In this document: positions 39,503 to 48,958 of the stretch, piece by piece | Position numbering within the stretch: the first letter of the stretch is position 1 | Layout: the number at the start of each line of letters is the position of its first letter | Assembly: GCA_902571055.1 (NCBI GenBank) | Contig: CACGAM010000002.1 | Coordinates: 62,001 to 126,000, forward strand | Origin: an uncultured Pelagibacteraceae bacterium | GTDB taxonomy: Bacteria > Pseudomonadota > Alphaproteobacteria > Pelagibacterales > Pelagibacteraceae | Direction of reading: 5' to 3' | DNA: 64,000 nt | Notes under the pieces: generated by a model | What the model saw: the letters and a program-made list of their open reading frames with translations, nothing else | Database searches by the model: none | What the model was told of the DNA's origin: nothing | Made by a program: the position numbers and the translations under genes

Positions 39503-40461
39503 CTATTAACAGTTGGTGTATCAGTTGCAATCATTTGACCTTTTACTTTTTCTCTATAGTAAATATAAACACCGGCAGCTATAATAATTGAGGCACCAAA
39601 AAATGTTCTAGGTAAAGGAATTGTTTCAAATAAAATATACCCAGCAAGCATTGCCCAAATGATATATGAGTATTCGAATAAAGAAATGATAGAAGGTGAT
39701 GCAATACTATAAGCTGAGAAAACGCATAAAAACGATATAAAAGCAACTATACCCATTACAACTACATAAGGCCATGCCTCTGAAGGATTTGTAAACCACT
39801 CTCTGGTAATGAATTGGAAAGTCGGATCAGAGAAAGTATTAAATTTACCGTCACCACTAACTAAAAAAATTATTATTCCTGCAGAAATAGCGAATACATA
39901 CAACCAAGACATTTGTGTATAAATATCATCTTTGTCAGAAGTATATTTAGTTATAGTCATCGAAATAGCATAACAAATAGCGCAAGCTACTGGTGCAAGT
40001 TTAAGAAAATTAAATTCCTCTAGTGTTGGATTTAAAACTATAATTACACCAATAAAACCTACAACGATCGCTGACCATCTTCTAATACCAATTTGCTCTT
40101 TTAGAAAAAATTTTGCAAACATAGACATAAAAAATGGGCAAGAGAAAAACAAAGCACTTGTCATTGCAAGTGTCATAAAGGTCAAAGAGATATAAAAAAA
40201 ACTAAAACCAAAAAAGAAACATACAACTCTTAAAAGTGTTAACAAAGGATAATGTGTTTTAAAAGAAACTTTACGCTTTGTTATTAACACTAAGGCTAAA
40301 AGTAGACTTGCTTGTATTATTGTTCTTATTAAGTACAGCTCAAATAACGCAATATCGTTATATATAAATTTTATCAAAGAATCTTGAATGGAAAAAAAAG
40401 CCATTCCAGTCATTATGTATAAAATACCTTTTGTATTTTGATCTTTAACCATTGGCGACAT
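39499..40461 (-). CDS. DMT superfamily (EamA) transporter
   Basis: Two EamA-type repeats, about 10 TM. Confidence 0.85.
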   Translation of the reverse strand: MSPMVKDQNTKGILYIMTGMAFFSIQDSLIKFIYNDIALFELYLIRTIIQASLLLALVLITKRKVSFKTHYPLLTLLRVVCFFFGFSFFYISLTFMTLAMTSALFFSCPFFMSMFAKFFLKEQIGIRRWSAIVVGFIGVIIVLNPTLEEFNFLKLAPVACAICYAISMTITKYTSDKDDIYTQMSWLYVFAISAGIIIFLVSGDGKFNTFSDPTFQFITREWFTNPSEAWPYVVVMGIVAFISFLCVFSAYSIASPSIISLFEYSYIIWAMLAGYILFETIPLPRTFFGASIIIAAGVYIYYREKVKGQMIATDTPTVNR

Positions 40462-40487
40462 ATACCAAAGTTTTTTTGAACTTTATA

Positions 40488-42071
40488 TTAATTTAAAATG
40501 ATGTCCGAAGCTTTTTCTGCTACCATGATTACTGGTGCATTCAAATTTCCGCTAGTAATTTCAGGAAGGACTGATGCATCAGCAACTCTTATGCCTTCAA
40601 GTCCATGAATTTTCAGCTTTTGGTCTACAACCGCTGATTTATCAATGCCCATTTTGAGCGTACATGAGGGATGATAAGCTGTCTCAGCTTTTGATCTTAT
40701 ATACTCAACAATAGTTTCATCAGATGTAGCATCCTCACCAGGTCCTATTTCTTTTCCTGCATACTCCTTAAGAGAATTCTGTTTGAGTATATTTCTTGCA
40801 ACTTTCACGCATTCAATTGTCTGCTTCATATCATCTTCATGCTCTAAATAATTAAATTTAATAGTTGGAGCGTCAAAAATATTTGAACTTTTTAATTTTA
40901 TATTTCCTCTACTTTTTGGATGATTAGGACTTGCATGTAATTGAAAACCGTGTCTATCAGGGTCAACTAAACCATGGTCAATTACAAATGCAGGAAAAAA
41001 ATGAAATTGAATATTAGGATATTCCTGTTCTGGCGAGGATTTACAAAAACCTCCTGCTTCTAAGAATGAATAAGAGCAAGGTCCTTTTTTTGATAAGAAC
41101 CATTGAATTCCGATTCTAACCATATTAATTTTATTAACATAAGAGTAAAGTGTTAAAGGTTTTTTACATTCTTGTTGTATATAAACCTCAAGGTGATCTT
41201 GAAGGTTAGTACCAACGCCTTCTAAATTATGAATAACATCTATTCCATTTTCTCTTAAATGATCTCCTGGACCTATTCCAGATAGCATTAGTATTTGTGG
41301 AGAGTTAATTGCACCAGCGCTTAAAATAATCTCTTTATTTGAGTAGATTTTTTCAACTTTTTTGTTTTTGCTTAAAATTTCTACACCAATTGCTTTCTTT
41401 CCATCAAATAATATTCTTTTGACATATTTTTCAGTTAGAATTTTTAAATTATTTCTAGATTTAGCTGGTTTTAAATAATATTTAGAAACACTTGCTCTTT
41501 CACCTTTATGTATGGTTACGTCATACATTCCAAAGCCTTCTTGATCTTTGCCGTTCATATCTGAATTTATTTTATATCCAGCTTCTCCAGCAGAACTTAT
41601 AAATGCCTTAAAAAGAGGGTTTGAGTTTTTTGATTGGTTAACTGGTAAAATACCATCACCACCTCTATATTCATTTTCTCCTTCAGACCAAGTTTCAATT
41701 TTCTTAAAATAAGGTAAAACATTTTCATAAGACCACTCATTAAGTCCCATTTTAGCCCATCTTGAGTAATCATTAGGATTTCCTCTAACATAAACCATCC
41801 CATTATGTGCAGAACAGCCACCAATCATTTTTCCTCTTGGACAAAAAATTTTTCTATTATTTAAGTGTGGTTCAGGCTCAGAATAATATTTATAATTATA
41901 ATTAGGATCATGCATAGCATAAAGTATCGCTAATGGCATATTGACTTTCCAAATATCGCTATCTTTGCCTGCCTCTATAAGTAAAACATTATTATTTGAA
42001 TTCTCACTTAGTCTATTGGCTAATACACAACCAGCAGATCCCCCACCGATTATTATATAATCAAAATTCAT
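40488..42071 (-). CDS. GMC family oxidoreductase (choline dehydrogenase-like)
   Basis: FDYIIIGGGSAGCVLANRLSE, GKMIGGCSAHNGMVYVRG, C-terminal GLEGIRVADASVLPEITSGNLNAPVIMVAEKASD. Confidence 0.9.
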   Translation of the reverse strand: MNFDYIIIGGGSAGCVLANRLSENSNNNVLLIEAGKDSDIWKVNMPLAILYAMHDPNYNYKYYSEPEPHLNNRKIFCPRGKMIGGCSAHNGMVYVRGNPNDYSRWAKMGLNEWSYENVLPYFKKIETWSEGENEYRGGDGILPVNQSKNSNPLFKAFISSAGEAGYKINSDMNGKDQEGFGMYDVTIHKGERASVSKYYLKPAKSRNNLKILTEKYVKRILFDGKKAIGVEILSKNKKVEKIYSNKEIILSAGAINSPQILMLSGIGPGDHLRENGIDVIHNLEGVGTNLQDHLEVYIQQECKKPLTLYSYVNKINMVRIGIQWFLSKKGPCSYSFLEAGGFCKSSPEQEYPNIQFHFFPAFVIDHGLVDPDRHGFQLHASPNHPKSRGNIKLKSSNIFDAPTIKFNYLEHEDDMKQTIECVKVARNILKQNSLKEYAGKEIGPGEDATSDETIVEYIRSKAETAYHPSCTLKMGIDKSAVVDQKLKIHGLEGIRVADASVLPEITSGNLNAPVIMVAEKASDIILN

Positions 42072-42074
42072 AAT

Positions 42075-42902
42075 TTATTTTGGTTCATCGCCTTCAATTG
42101 CTATTCTATCCATAACTCTTTCATAGCCTAAACCGCGACCAGGAAAAAAATCACTTAATCCTTGATGTAGGAGTGATCTGTTATCCCAAATAGCTACTGC
42201 ATTTTCTGTCCATCTAATCCTACAAGTAAAATCTAACCTTTCTTGATGTTCAAAAATTTTTTTTAATATTTCATTACTCTCTCTTTCACTCAAATCTAAT
42301 ATTTTTTTGGTGTACATAGAATTAACAAATAAAATTTTATTTCCAGTTTCTGGGTGAACTCTAACTATAGGGTGAATATTTGAATATTCTTCTAAATTCC
42401 CATTTCCTTGCATCTCTTTATAATTTTCAGTAAACGCGGCTGCACCTAAGGAACTATGAACTGCCTTTTTTCCTTTAATTTTATTCTTAATATCGTTATC
42501 TAAAGTTTCGTATGCTAACTCCATGTTTGAAAACATTGTATCTCCACCTACAGGCGGGATTTTATGAGATCTTAATATTATAACTTTAGTTGGTTTTGGG
42601 TTGTAGCTTACATCTGTATGCCAACCTTCACCCCATTGATGTTTTTCATCCGGTGCTTTAATAATTCTTAAAATTTCTGGATAGTTTTTTCTAGCTTTGA
42701 CATATACGTGTTTTTCAAGCGGTCCAAAGTGTTTCGCTAGTTCCATTTGCTCATCTGATGAAATATCCTGATCTCTAAAGAAAACTACTTTATGTTCTAG
42801 CATTAAGGAATTAATCTTTTCCCAATTTTCTTTTGAGGTATCTTTTAAGCTAATACCTTTAATTTCAGCACCTAGAGCACCTGAAAGTAAATTAATTTCC
42901 AT
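42075..42902 (-). CDS. TauD/TfdA family dioxygenase
   Basis: GEGWHTDVSYNPKPT (HxD) and AIWDNRSLLHQGLSDFFPG. Confidence 0.9.
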   Translation of the reverse strand: MEINLLSGALGAEIKGISLKDTSKENWEKINSLMLEHKVVFFRDQDISSDEQMELAKHFGPLEKHVYVKARKNYPEILRIIKAPDEKHQWGEGWHTDVSYNPKPTKVIILRSHKIPPVGGDTMFSNMELAYETLDNDIKNKIKGKKAVHSSLGAAAFTENYKEMQGNGNLEEYSNIHPIVRVHPETGNKILFVNSMYTKKILDLSERESNEILKKIFEHQERLDFTCRIRWTENAVAIWDNRSLLHQGLSDFFPGRGLGYERVMDRIAIEGDEPK

Positions 42903-42951
42903 TATTTAAGAATATATATTGCCTTTAAATTTGTCACTAAGAATTTTAAAA

Positions 42952-43422
42952 TTATTTTTTTAATTTTGATAAAAATTTTAAATTATCGATTTTAAAATTA
43001 TCTTTATGCTTTAATATATATTCATCCATTATTTGAACTTTCTCTTTTTCAAATTCTGCTACTTTTCTTTCAGCTAAATCTACATATAGAGATAACGCCT
43101 CAATTGTTGATGCAACATATTTTTTCTCACTATGAACCATTTCAAGCTTATATAGAATCCTTTTTTTATCATGATCACAAAAAGTTAAATTAACCTCAAC
43201 CTCATCACCTTCTTGGACCTCTTGGTTATATGTAATATGGGACTCAACAACCATAGTACTCTTTTTTGTATTTTTGGCTGACTCTTCACCCATTTTAAAT
43301 AATGTCATTAATTCTTCTGATCCATATTGATCAAAAATCAAGACATAATATGCTACATTCATATGGCCATTGTAATCGGTCCACTCTTTTTTAATTTTTT
43401 GTTTAGTTAAAAATATACTCAT
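42952..43422 (-). CDS. Hotdog-fold acyl-CoA thioesterase, candidate betainyl-CoA thioesterase
   Basis: KKEWTDYNGHMNVAYYVLIFDQYGSEEL thioesterase motif; position next to carnitine-type genes. Confidence 0.78.
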   Translation of the reverse strand: MSIFLTKQKIKKEWTDYNGHMNVAYYVLIFDQYGSEELMTLFKMGEESAKNTKKSTMVVESHITYNQEVQEGDEVEVNLTFCDHDKKRILYKLEMVHSEKKYVASTIEALSLYVDLAERKVAEFEKEKVQIMDEYILKHKDNFKIDNLKFLSKLKK

Positions 43423-44276
43423 TGATTTATTTTATCTGCTACTAATATTCTTCTTTTCATTTCTCTAAGTACAGGTTTTTCAATCAATTTACCGTCTATA
43501 ACAACTAGCCCTGTATCAGAAGCATTAAATTGATCTATAATTCTTTTAGCTTTTATTATTTCTTCATTAGATGGTGTAAAAACTTCATTTAAAATATTAA
43601 TTTGTTTAGGGTGAATAGACCCTTTGCCTGTGAAGCCTAAATTTCTAACAAGTTCTGCCTCTTTTTTCATTCCATCCATATCTTCTAGATCTAAATAGGG
43701 AACATCTATAACATCAATTCCAACACTTGCTCCGGCGTGTACCAATTTAGATCTTGCATAAATAAGATTTTCATAACTATTTGGAACTCTTAGCTCTGCA
43801 GCCATATCAACTCCTCCAAAATACAATGCAACAATTCTTTTACTTGCATGAGCAATATCATAAATATTTTCAAGAGCCTCATTTGTTTCCATTATAACAT
43901 GAAGATCAGTATCCAAGTTACAATCAGTTAATAAATCATCAATGAAAGTTATCTCATCCGGCGTTTTGACTTTTGGTAGCATTAAAGCTTTGACATTTAA
44001 CTTACTTGAAATAAAAGCCTCTAAATCTAAAAGGCCAGGTTTAGTCCTTTGACAATTCACTCTTACAACTAGTTCAACATCGTTATTAATTTTCAAATTT
44101 TTTAATGCATTAATTGTATTTTTTCTCGCTTCATCCTTATCTTTAATGGCAATTCCATCCTCTAATTCAATGCAGACCATATCTGCACCAGAGGCTAGCG
44201 CTTTTGGGAACATTTCTGGGTTCAGACCAGGTGTAAAAATAAAGCTACGTCGTACTTTTATTTTATTTAAATCCAT
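43419..44276 (-). CDS. HpcH/HpaI-CitE family CoA-ester lyase
   Basis: RRSFIFTPGLNPEMFPKALASGADMVCIELEDG, GFTGKGSIHPKQI. Confidence 0.88.
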   Translation of the reverse strand: MDLNKIKVRRSFIFTPGLNPEMFPKALASGADMVCIELEDGIAIKDKDEARKNTINALKNLKINNDVELVVRVNCQRTKPGLLDLEAFISSKLNVKALMLPKVKTPDEITFIDDLLTDCNLDTDLHVIMETNEALENIYDIAHASKRIVALYFGGVDMAAELRVPNSYENLIYARSKLVHAGASVGIDVIDVPYLDLEDMDGMKKEAELVRNLGFTGKGSIHPKQINILNEVFTPSNEEIIKAKRIIDQFNASDTGLVVIDGKLIEKPVLREMKRRILVADKINQ

Positions 44277-44334
44277 TTAATTATTATACCCTATAATTTT
44301 AGATAATTTGATATTATACTTCTAATAAATTAAA

Positions 44335-45219
44335 ATGAACAATAAAGTATTTATCTCATGTGCAGTAACAGGATCTGGTGACACTGCTAGCAAACATCCT
44401 GATTTACCAAAAACTCCAGAGCAAATTGCAAAAGCTTCAATAGAGGCAGCAAAAGCTGGGGCCGCAATTGCGCATATTCATGTAAGAGAGGAGGATGGAA
44501 CTCCTAGTAGAAGATTAGAACTTTATAAAGAAGTTGTTGATAGAGTCAGATCTTCAGATACAGATGTTGTTCTTAATTTAACCACAGGGATGGGAGGAGA
44601 CCTTGATATCGGAGAAAAAAATCCCTTAGAGTTTGGCCCACTAACTGACATGATCAATGTGATGGAAAGAATTGCAAATGCAGAACAATTTCTACCAGAA
44701 ATATGCACATTAGATTGTGGAACCTTAAATTTTGGCGATGGATCTGTTATTACAGTTAATACACCAAGAGATCTAAGAAGGGCTGCAAAAAAATTACAAG
44801 AAATAAAAGTAAAACCAGAAATCGAAGCGTTTGACCTTGGTAATATGTGGTTTGGAGCTCAGCTTTATCAAGAGGGTTTGTTAAGTGACCCACCAATGTT
44901 TCAAATGTGTTTAGGAATTCCATGGGGAGCACCTGCTACTCCATTAGCTATGCAAGCAATGAAAGACATCATGCCCAAGGAGGCTGTATGGTCTGGTTTT
45001 GCAATTTCAAGAAATGAAATGCCTTATGTTGCACAAACTGTTGTTATGGGAGGAAATCCAAGGGTTGGATTGGAAGATAATCTTTATATATCCAAAGGTA
45101 AGTTAGCTACAAACCCTCAATTAGTTGAGAAGGCTAGACGAATAGTTGAAGATTTAGGCGCATCCATCATGACGCCACAAGAAACAAGAGAGAAATTAAA
45201 ACTTGTAAAACACAAGTAA
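44335..45219 (+). CDS. Beta-keto acid cleavage enzyme (BKACE/DUF849), candidate 3-dehydrocarnitine cleavage enzyme
   Basis: AHIHVREEDGTPSRR metal motif; FDLGNMWFGAQLYQEGLLSDPPMFQMCLGIPWG; coupled to the LcdH-like gene. Confidence 0.85.
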   Translation: MNNKVFISCAVTGSGDTASKHPDLPKTPEQIAKASIEAAKAGAAIAHIHVREEDGTPSRRLELYKEVVDRVRSSDTDVVLNLTTGMGGDLDIGEKNPLEFGPLTDMINVMERIANAEQFLPEICTLDCGTLNFGDGSVITVNTPRDLRRAAKKLQEIKVKPEIEAFDLGNMWFGAQLYQEGLLSDPPMFQMCLGIPWGAPATPLAMQAMKDIMPKEAVWSGFAISRNEMPYVAQTVVMGGNPRVGLEDNLYISKGKLATNPQLVEKARRIVEDLGASIMTPQETREKLKLVKHK

Positions 45220-46163
45220 TGTCTAACATTAAAAACGTTGCCATAATAGGAACTGGAGTAATTGGAACTGGCTGGGTAATCAGATGCTTGGCCCACGATA
45301 AAAAAGTAAGAGCTTACGACTTTAATCTTAAACATAAAAAAAATTTAATTAAAGAAATTAAGAGGAGTTGGCCATTTGTAAAAAAAATGTTCAAAAAAAA
45401 AAAATTAAATTTACATAATCTGTCCTTTTACACAAATTTACATGATGCTCTGATAAAAGCAGAATTTATCTTTGAATGTGCTCCTGAAAATTATACTATA
45501 AAAACAAAACTTATGAAAAAGATTGGTTTATATTCTAAACCAAACAGTATTATATCTTCAAGTTCCTCTGGCCTGCTTCCATCCAAAATATACTCAAAGT
45601 GTAAACATCCTGAAAGAGGCTTGATAGGTCATCCATTCAATCCAGTATACTTATTACCAGGTATTGAAATTGTACCTGGAAAAAAAACGAAAAAATTATT
45701 TTTAATAAAAGCTAAAAAATTTTATGAGTCAATTTCAATGAACCCAATTATGGTTAAGAAAGAATTACCAGGTTATTTAGCAGATAGGCTCCAAGAAGCC
45801 TTATGGAGAGAGGGTTTACACATAATTAATGAAAATTATGCAACCACAAAGGAATTGGATAGAGCAATTGAAGATGGACCAGGATTGAGATATTCACTTA
45901 TGGGAACATTTTTAACTTTTCACCTTGCAGGTGGAAAGCAAGGAATGAAACATATGTTAAGACAATTTGGACCAGCATTAAAATTACCTTGGACTAAGTT
46001 AAAAGCTCCAAAACTTACAAAAAAGCTATCTGATAGAATAATTAAAGGTACACAGAGACAGGCGAGGGGTAAATCTGTGGCAAAATTAGCTGATATAAGA
46101 GATGATTATCTAATTAATCTACAAATTTTAAGAAACAAATACTTAAAGAAAATTAGAAATTAA
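45219..46163 (+). CDS. 3-hydroxyacyl-CoA dehydrogenase family, candidate L-carnitine dehydrogenase
   Basis: IGTGVIGTGWVIRCLAHDKKVRAYD; FECAPENYTIK; GHPFNPVYLLPGIEIVPG. Confidence 0.82.
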   Translation: MSNIKNVAIIGTGVIGTGWVIRCLAHDKKVRAYDFNLKHKKNLIKEIKRSWPFVKKMFKKKKLNLHNLSFYTNLHDALIKAEFIFECAPENYTIKTKLMKKIGLYSKPNSIISSSSSGLLPSKIYSKCKHPERGLIGHPFNPVYLLPGIEIVPGKKTKKLFLIKAKKFYESISMNPIMVKKELPGYLADRLQEALWREGLHIINENYATTKELDRAIEDGPGLRYSLMGTFLTFHLAGGKQGMKHMLRQFGPALKLPWTKLKAPKLTKKLSDRIIKGTQRQARGKSVAKLADIRDDYLINLQILRNKYLKKIRN

Positions 46164-46570
46164 TGGAAAAAAAGTTTGTAAATAAAAAAGGTGGATGTAT
46201 TTGTGGTGCTGTTGAATTTAATGTTACTTTAGACGAGCTTCCAAGAGTTTTTAGTTGTCATTGTATAGACTGTAGAAAAAAAATAGGTGGTATTATGTCA
46301 ATCATAGAACTACGTAAAGATGCTATAGATATAAACAAATCATTATTATCTACCTACGAACATATAGGAGGTAGTGGAAATAAAATTACCAAATATTTTT
46401 GTGGTAAATGTGCAGCACCAGTATTAACTTTTGTCGACAGATGGAAAAAATTTTACCTTTATGCAGGATTACTTGATGATATTAGTATTTTGAAAAAAGC
46501 CAAAAATATTTATTTTGAAGACTCACATTTTCCATTTATGGAGATATCGGAAAAAGATTTAAAACTCTAA
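46163..46570 (+). CDS. GFA-family protein (glutathione-dependent formaldehyde-activating-like, CENP-V/GFA fold)
   Basis: GGCICGAVEFNV, FSCHCIDCRKK, YFCGKCAAPV zinc Cys pattern. Confidence 0.85.
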   Translation: MEKKFVNKKGGCICGAVEFNVTLDELPRVFSCHCIDCRKKIGGIMSIIELRKDAIDINKSLLSTYEHIGGSGNKITKYFCGKCAAPVLTFVDRWKKFYLYAGLLDDISILKKAKNIYFEDSHFPFMEISEKDLKL

Positions 46571-46635
46571 ATCATGTGGCAACATGTACCAAAAATCTTT
46601 ATTGATTGATAAAAATTTAATAATATATAGACATC

Positions 46636-47073
46636 ATGAAATTAATTCCAAAAGTACTTTTTTATGTCCTTTTAAGTTCTCTTTTCACAATGAAAGCTTT
46701 TTCTGAGACTTTAGAAATAGAAATGCTTAACAAATCGGGCAATGAAATGATGGTTTATTCGCAAAAAGTATCTAAAATTAACGTTGGGGATACAATAATT
46801 TGGAAATCAACAACTAAGGGTCATAATGTAGAATTCATCAAAAATGGAACTCCAGATGGTGTTGAGAAGTTCAAATCAAAGATGAACGTGGATGTAGAAT
46901 ACACTTTTACTATTCCAGGAATTTATGCATATCAGTGTACACCACATAAAGCTATGGGCATGATAGGTTTTGTTGTAGTGGGTGGAGACAAGTCTAACCT
47001 TGATAAAATAAATTCTTTAAGATTTGTTGGAAAATCAAAAAAAATTGCACCTGAATTAATTGGACAACTTTAA
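46636..47073 (+). CDS. Pseudoazurin-like cupredoxin
   Basis: Signal peptide; type I Cu ligands in GHNVEF and YQCTPHKAMGMIGFVVVG. Confidence 0.88.
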   Translation: MKLIPKVLFYVLLSSLFTMKAFSETLEIEMLNKSGNEMMVYSQKVSKINVGDTIIWKSTTKGHNVEFIKNGTPDGVEKFKSKMNVDVEYTFTIPGIYAYQCTPHKAMGMIGFVVVGGDKSNLDKINSLRFVGKSKKIAPELIGQL

Positions 47074-47074
47074 T

Positions 47075-47863
47075 TTAATCAAGTCTAAGTTCATTACCAT
47101 TAACACCTATTACCTGACCTGAAATTCTTTCAGAATCGTTTGATGCTAAAAATGCACACATTTTAGCAACGTCATCACCATATATCCAACTTTTCATTGA
47201 TGACATTTTTAGAAAATCATTTTCAACTTTTTTTTTAGAAACCTTAAGAAACTTAGCTTTATTTTCTATTACTTTTACCATTCTATTTCCTTTAATGGTG
47301 CCTGGACAAATAGCATTCACTCTAATTTTATATCTTCCTAACTCCATAGCTAAAGTTTTTGTAATTCCTATTACCGCCCATTTACTCGCTGCATATGGAG
47401 ATCTTAAAGGAAAACCTAGTACCCCAGCCCCTGATGATATATTTATTATTGAACCACTTTTATTCTTTTTTAATAAAGGTATTGCAAGTTTAGTAAAATA
47501 AAAATGACTTATAACATTTGTTTTTAAGGTTTGCTCCCAGTCTTTAGATGTGAGTTTTTCGAGTGTTCCAGTTGGCCCAGCTATACCAACATTATTAATT
47601 AGACAATCAATTTTTTTAAATTTTAATGAAATAGATTTAAAAAAATTACTTACATCATTCTCATTAGCGGCATCAAAATTATATAAAAATAAACTTTTTT
47701 TATAATTAGGGTTTTTTTTTAGTTTATTAATAAATTTTTTATCTATATCTGTTACTAATACAGTTGCACCTCTATCTAAACAGGTTTTGGTTGTTGCTAG
47801 TCCTATTCCAGATGCACCAGCTGAAATAACTATTTTTTTGTTCTTTAATGATTTATTTTGCAT
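47075..47863 (-). CDS. SDR family oxidoreductase
   Basis: SAGASGIGLATTKT, NNVGIAGPTG, YAASKWAVIGITK. Confidence 0.92.
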   Translation of the reverse strand: MQNKSLKNKKIVISAGASGIGLATTKTCLDRGATVLVTDIDKKFINKLKKNPNYKKSLFLYNFDAANENDVSNFFKSISLKFKKIDCLINNVGIAGPTGTLEKLTSKDWEQTLKTNVISHFYFTKLAIPLLKKNKSGSIINISSGAGVLGFPLRSPYAASKWAVIGITKTLAMELGRYKIRVNAICPGTIKGNRMVKVIENKAKFLKVSKKKVENDFLKMSSMKSWIYGDDVAKMCAFLASNDSERISGQVIGVNGNELRLD

Positions 47864-47865
47864 AC

Positions 47866-48891
47866 CTAAGACTTGGTGAGTGTCTTCTGCAGTTCTTTCT
47901 TTGTTATATAACCTTTAATATTTCCACTTTTATCTACTACTTCACAGCTAGAATTTGTACCAACAACTTGTGGTAAAAACTCTTCTATAAATTGGTCTTC
48001 TTTTACTTTTATAATATTATTTTTATCAATTCCATTCACATTTTCTTCAGATATCATAATAGTTTTTGCTTTTATAACTTTGGTCCTGTTAACATCTTTT
48101 ACAAATGCCTTAACGTAATCGTCAGCAGGGTTCATTATAATATCAAAAGGAGTTCCCACCTGTACTAGCTTTCCATGATTTAAAATTCCAATATGGTCCC
48201 CAAGTCTTAATGACTCGTCTAGATCGTGTGTAATAAAAACTATAGTTTTTTTTAATTCTGACTGAAGATCTATCAATTGTTTTTGCATATCACTTCTAAT
48301 TAAAGGGTCTAATGCCGAAAATGCTTCATCCATTAACATTATGTCAGTATCATTTGCTAATGCTCTAGCCAAACCAACTCTTTGTTGCATTCCACCTGAT
48401 AATTGTGCTGGATATTGATTTTCAAACCCACTTAAACCTACGGCTTCAATTTTTTCCATGGCTGTTTTTTTTCTTTCTGCCTCAGCTACTCCTTGCATTT
48501 CTAGTCCATAACCAACATTATCCATCACTGTCCTGTGTGGAAATAAACCGAATCTTTGAAAGACCATACTCATTTTGTGTCTTCTAAACTCTATCAATTG
48601 TTGTTTGTTTAAACTCATTACATTAGTACCCTCAACTATTATTTCTCCATCTGTTGGATCGATAAGTCTATTAAGGTGTCTTATTAGGGTTGATTTTCCC
48701 GATCCAGACAAGCCCATGCACACAAACGTTTCTCCCTCTTCAATTTTTAATGAAACATTGTCTAACCCAACCGTATGTCCAGTTTTGTCAAGAATTTCCT
48801 CTTTAGATGCTCCATCCTTAACCATAGGGAGAATTGACTTAGGATTGTTGCCAAATATTTTATATACGTTATTTATTTCTATTTTGGACAT
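47866..48891 (-). CDS. Glycine betaine/proline-type ABC transporter ATPase (ProV-like)
   Basis: GLSGSGKSTLIRHLNRLIDPT Walker A, QLSGGMQQRVGLARAL, MLMDEAFSALDPLIR; C-terminal CBS-like tail. Confidence 0.93.
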   Translation of the reverse strand: MSKIEINNVYKIFGNNPKSILPMVKDGASKEEILDKTGHTVGLDNVSLKIEEGETFVCMGLSGSGKSTLIRHLNRLIDPTDGEIIVEGTNVMSLNKQQLIEFRRHKMSMVFQRFGLFPHRTVMDNVGYGLEMQGVAEAERKKTAMEKIEAVGLSGFENQYPAQLSGGMQQRVGLARALANDTDIMLMDEAFSALDPLIRSDMQKQLIDLQSELKKTIVFITHDLDESLRLGDHIGILNHGKLVQVGTPFDIIMNPADDYVKAFVKDVNRTKVIKAKTIMISEENVNGIDKNNIIKVKEDQFIEEFLPQVVGTNSSCEVVDKSGNIKGYITKKELQKTLTKS

Positions 48892-48958
48892 TTAAATGAC
48901 TTTGTAACAGTTGATTTTGCATCTTGCAAATTTTAGTATTTTAAATAATTATTGTTTT

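Noticed and set aside
40488-42071. Calling the GMC oxidoreductase betA (choline dehydrogenase) outright
   Set aside because: GMC family members are hard to separate by substrate without a tree; no adjacent betaine aldehyde dehydrogenase
48405-48895. Plus-strand ORFs 48405-48587 and 48575-48895
   Set aside because: Antisense to the ProV-like ATPase gene; shadow frames
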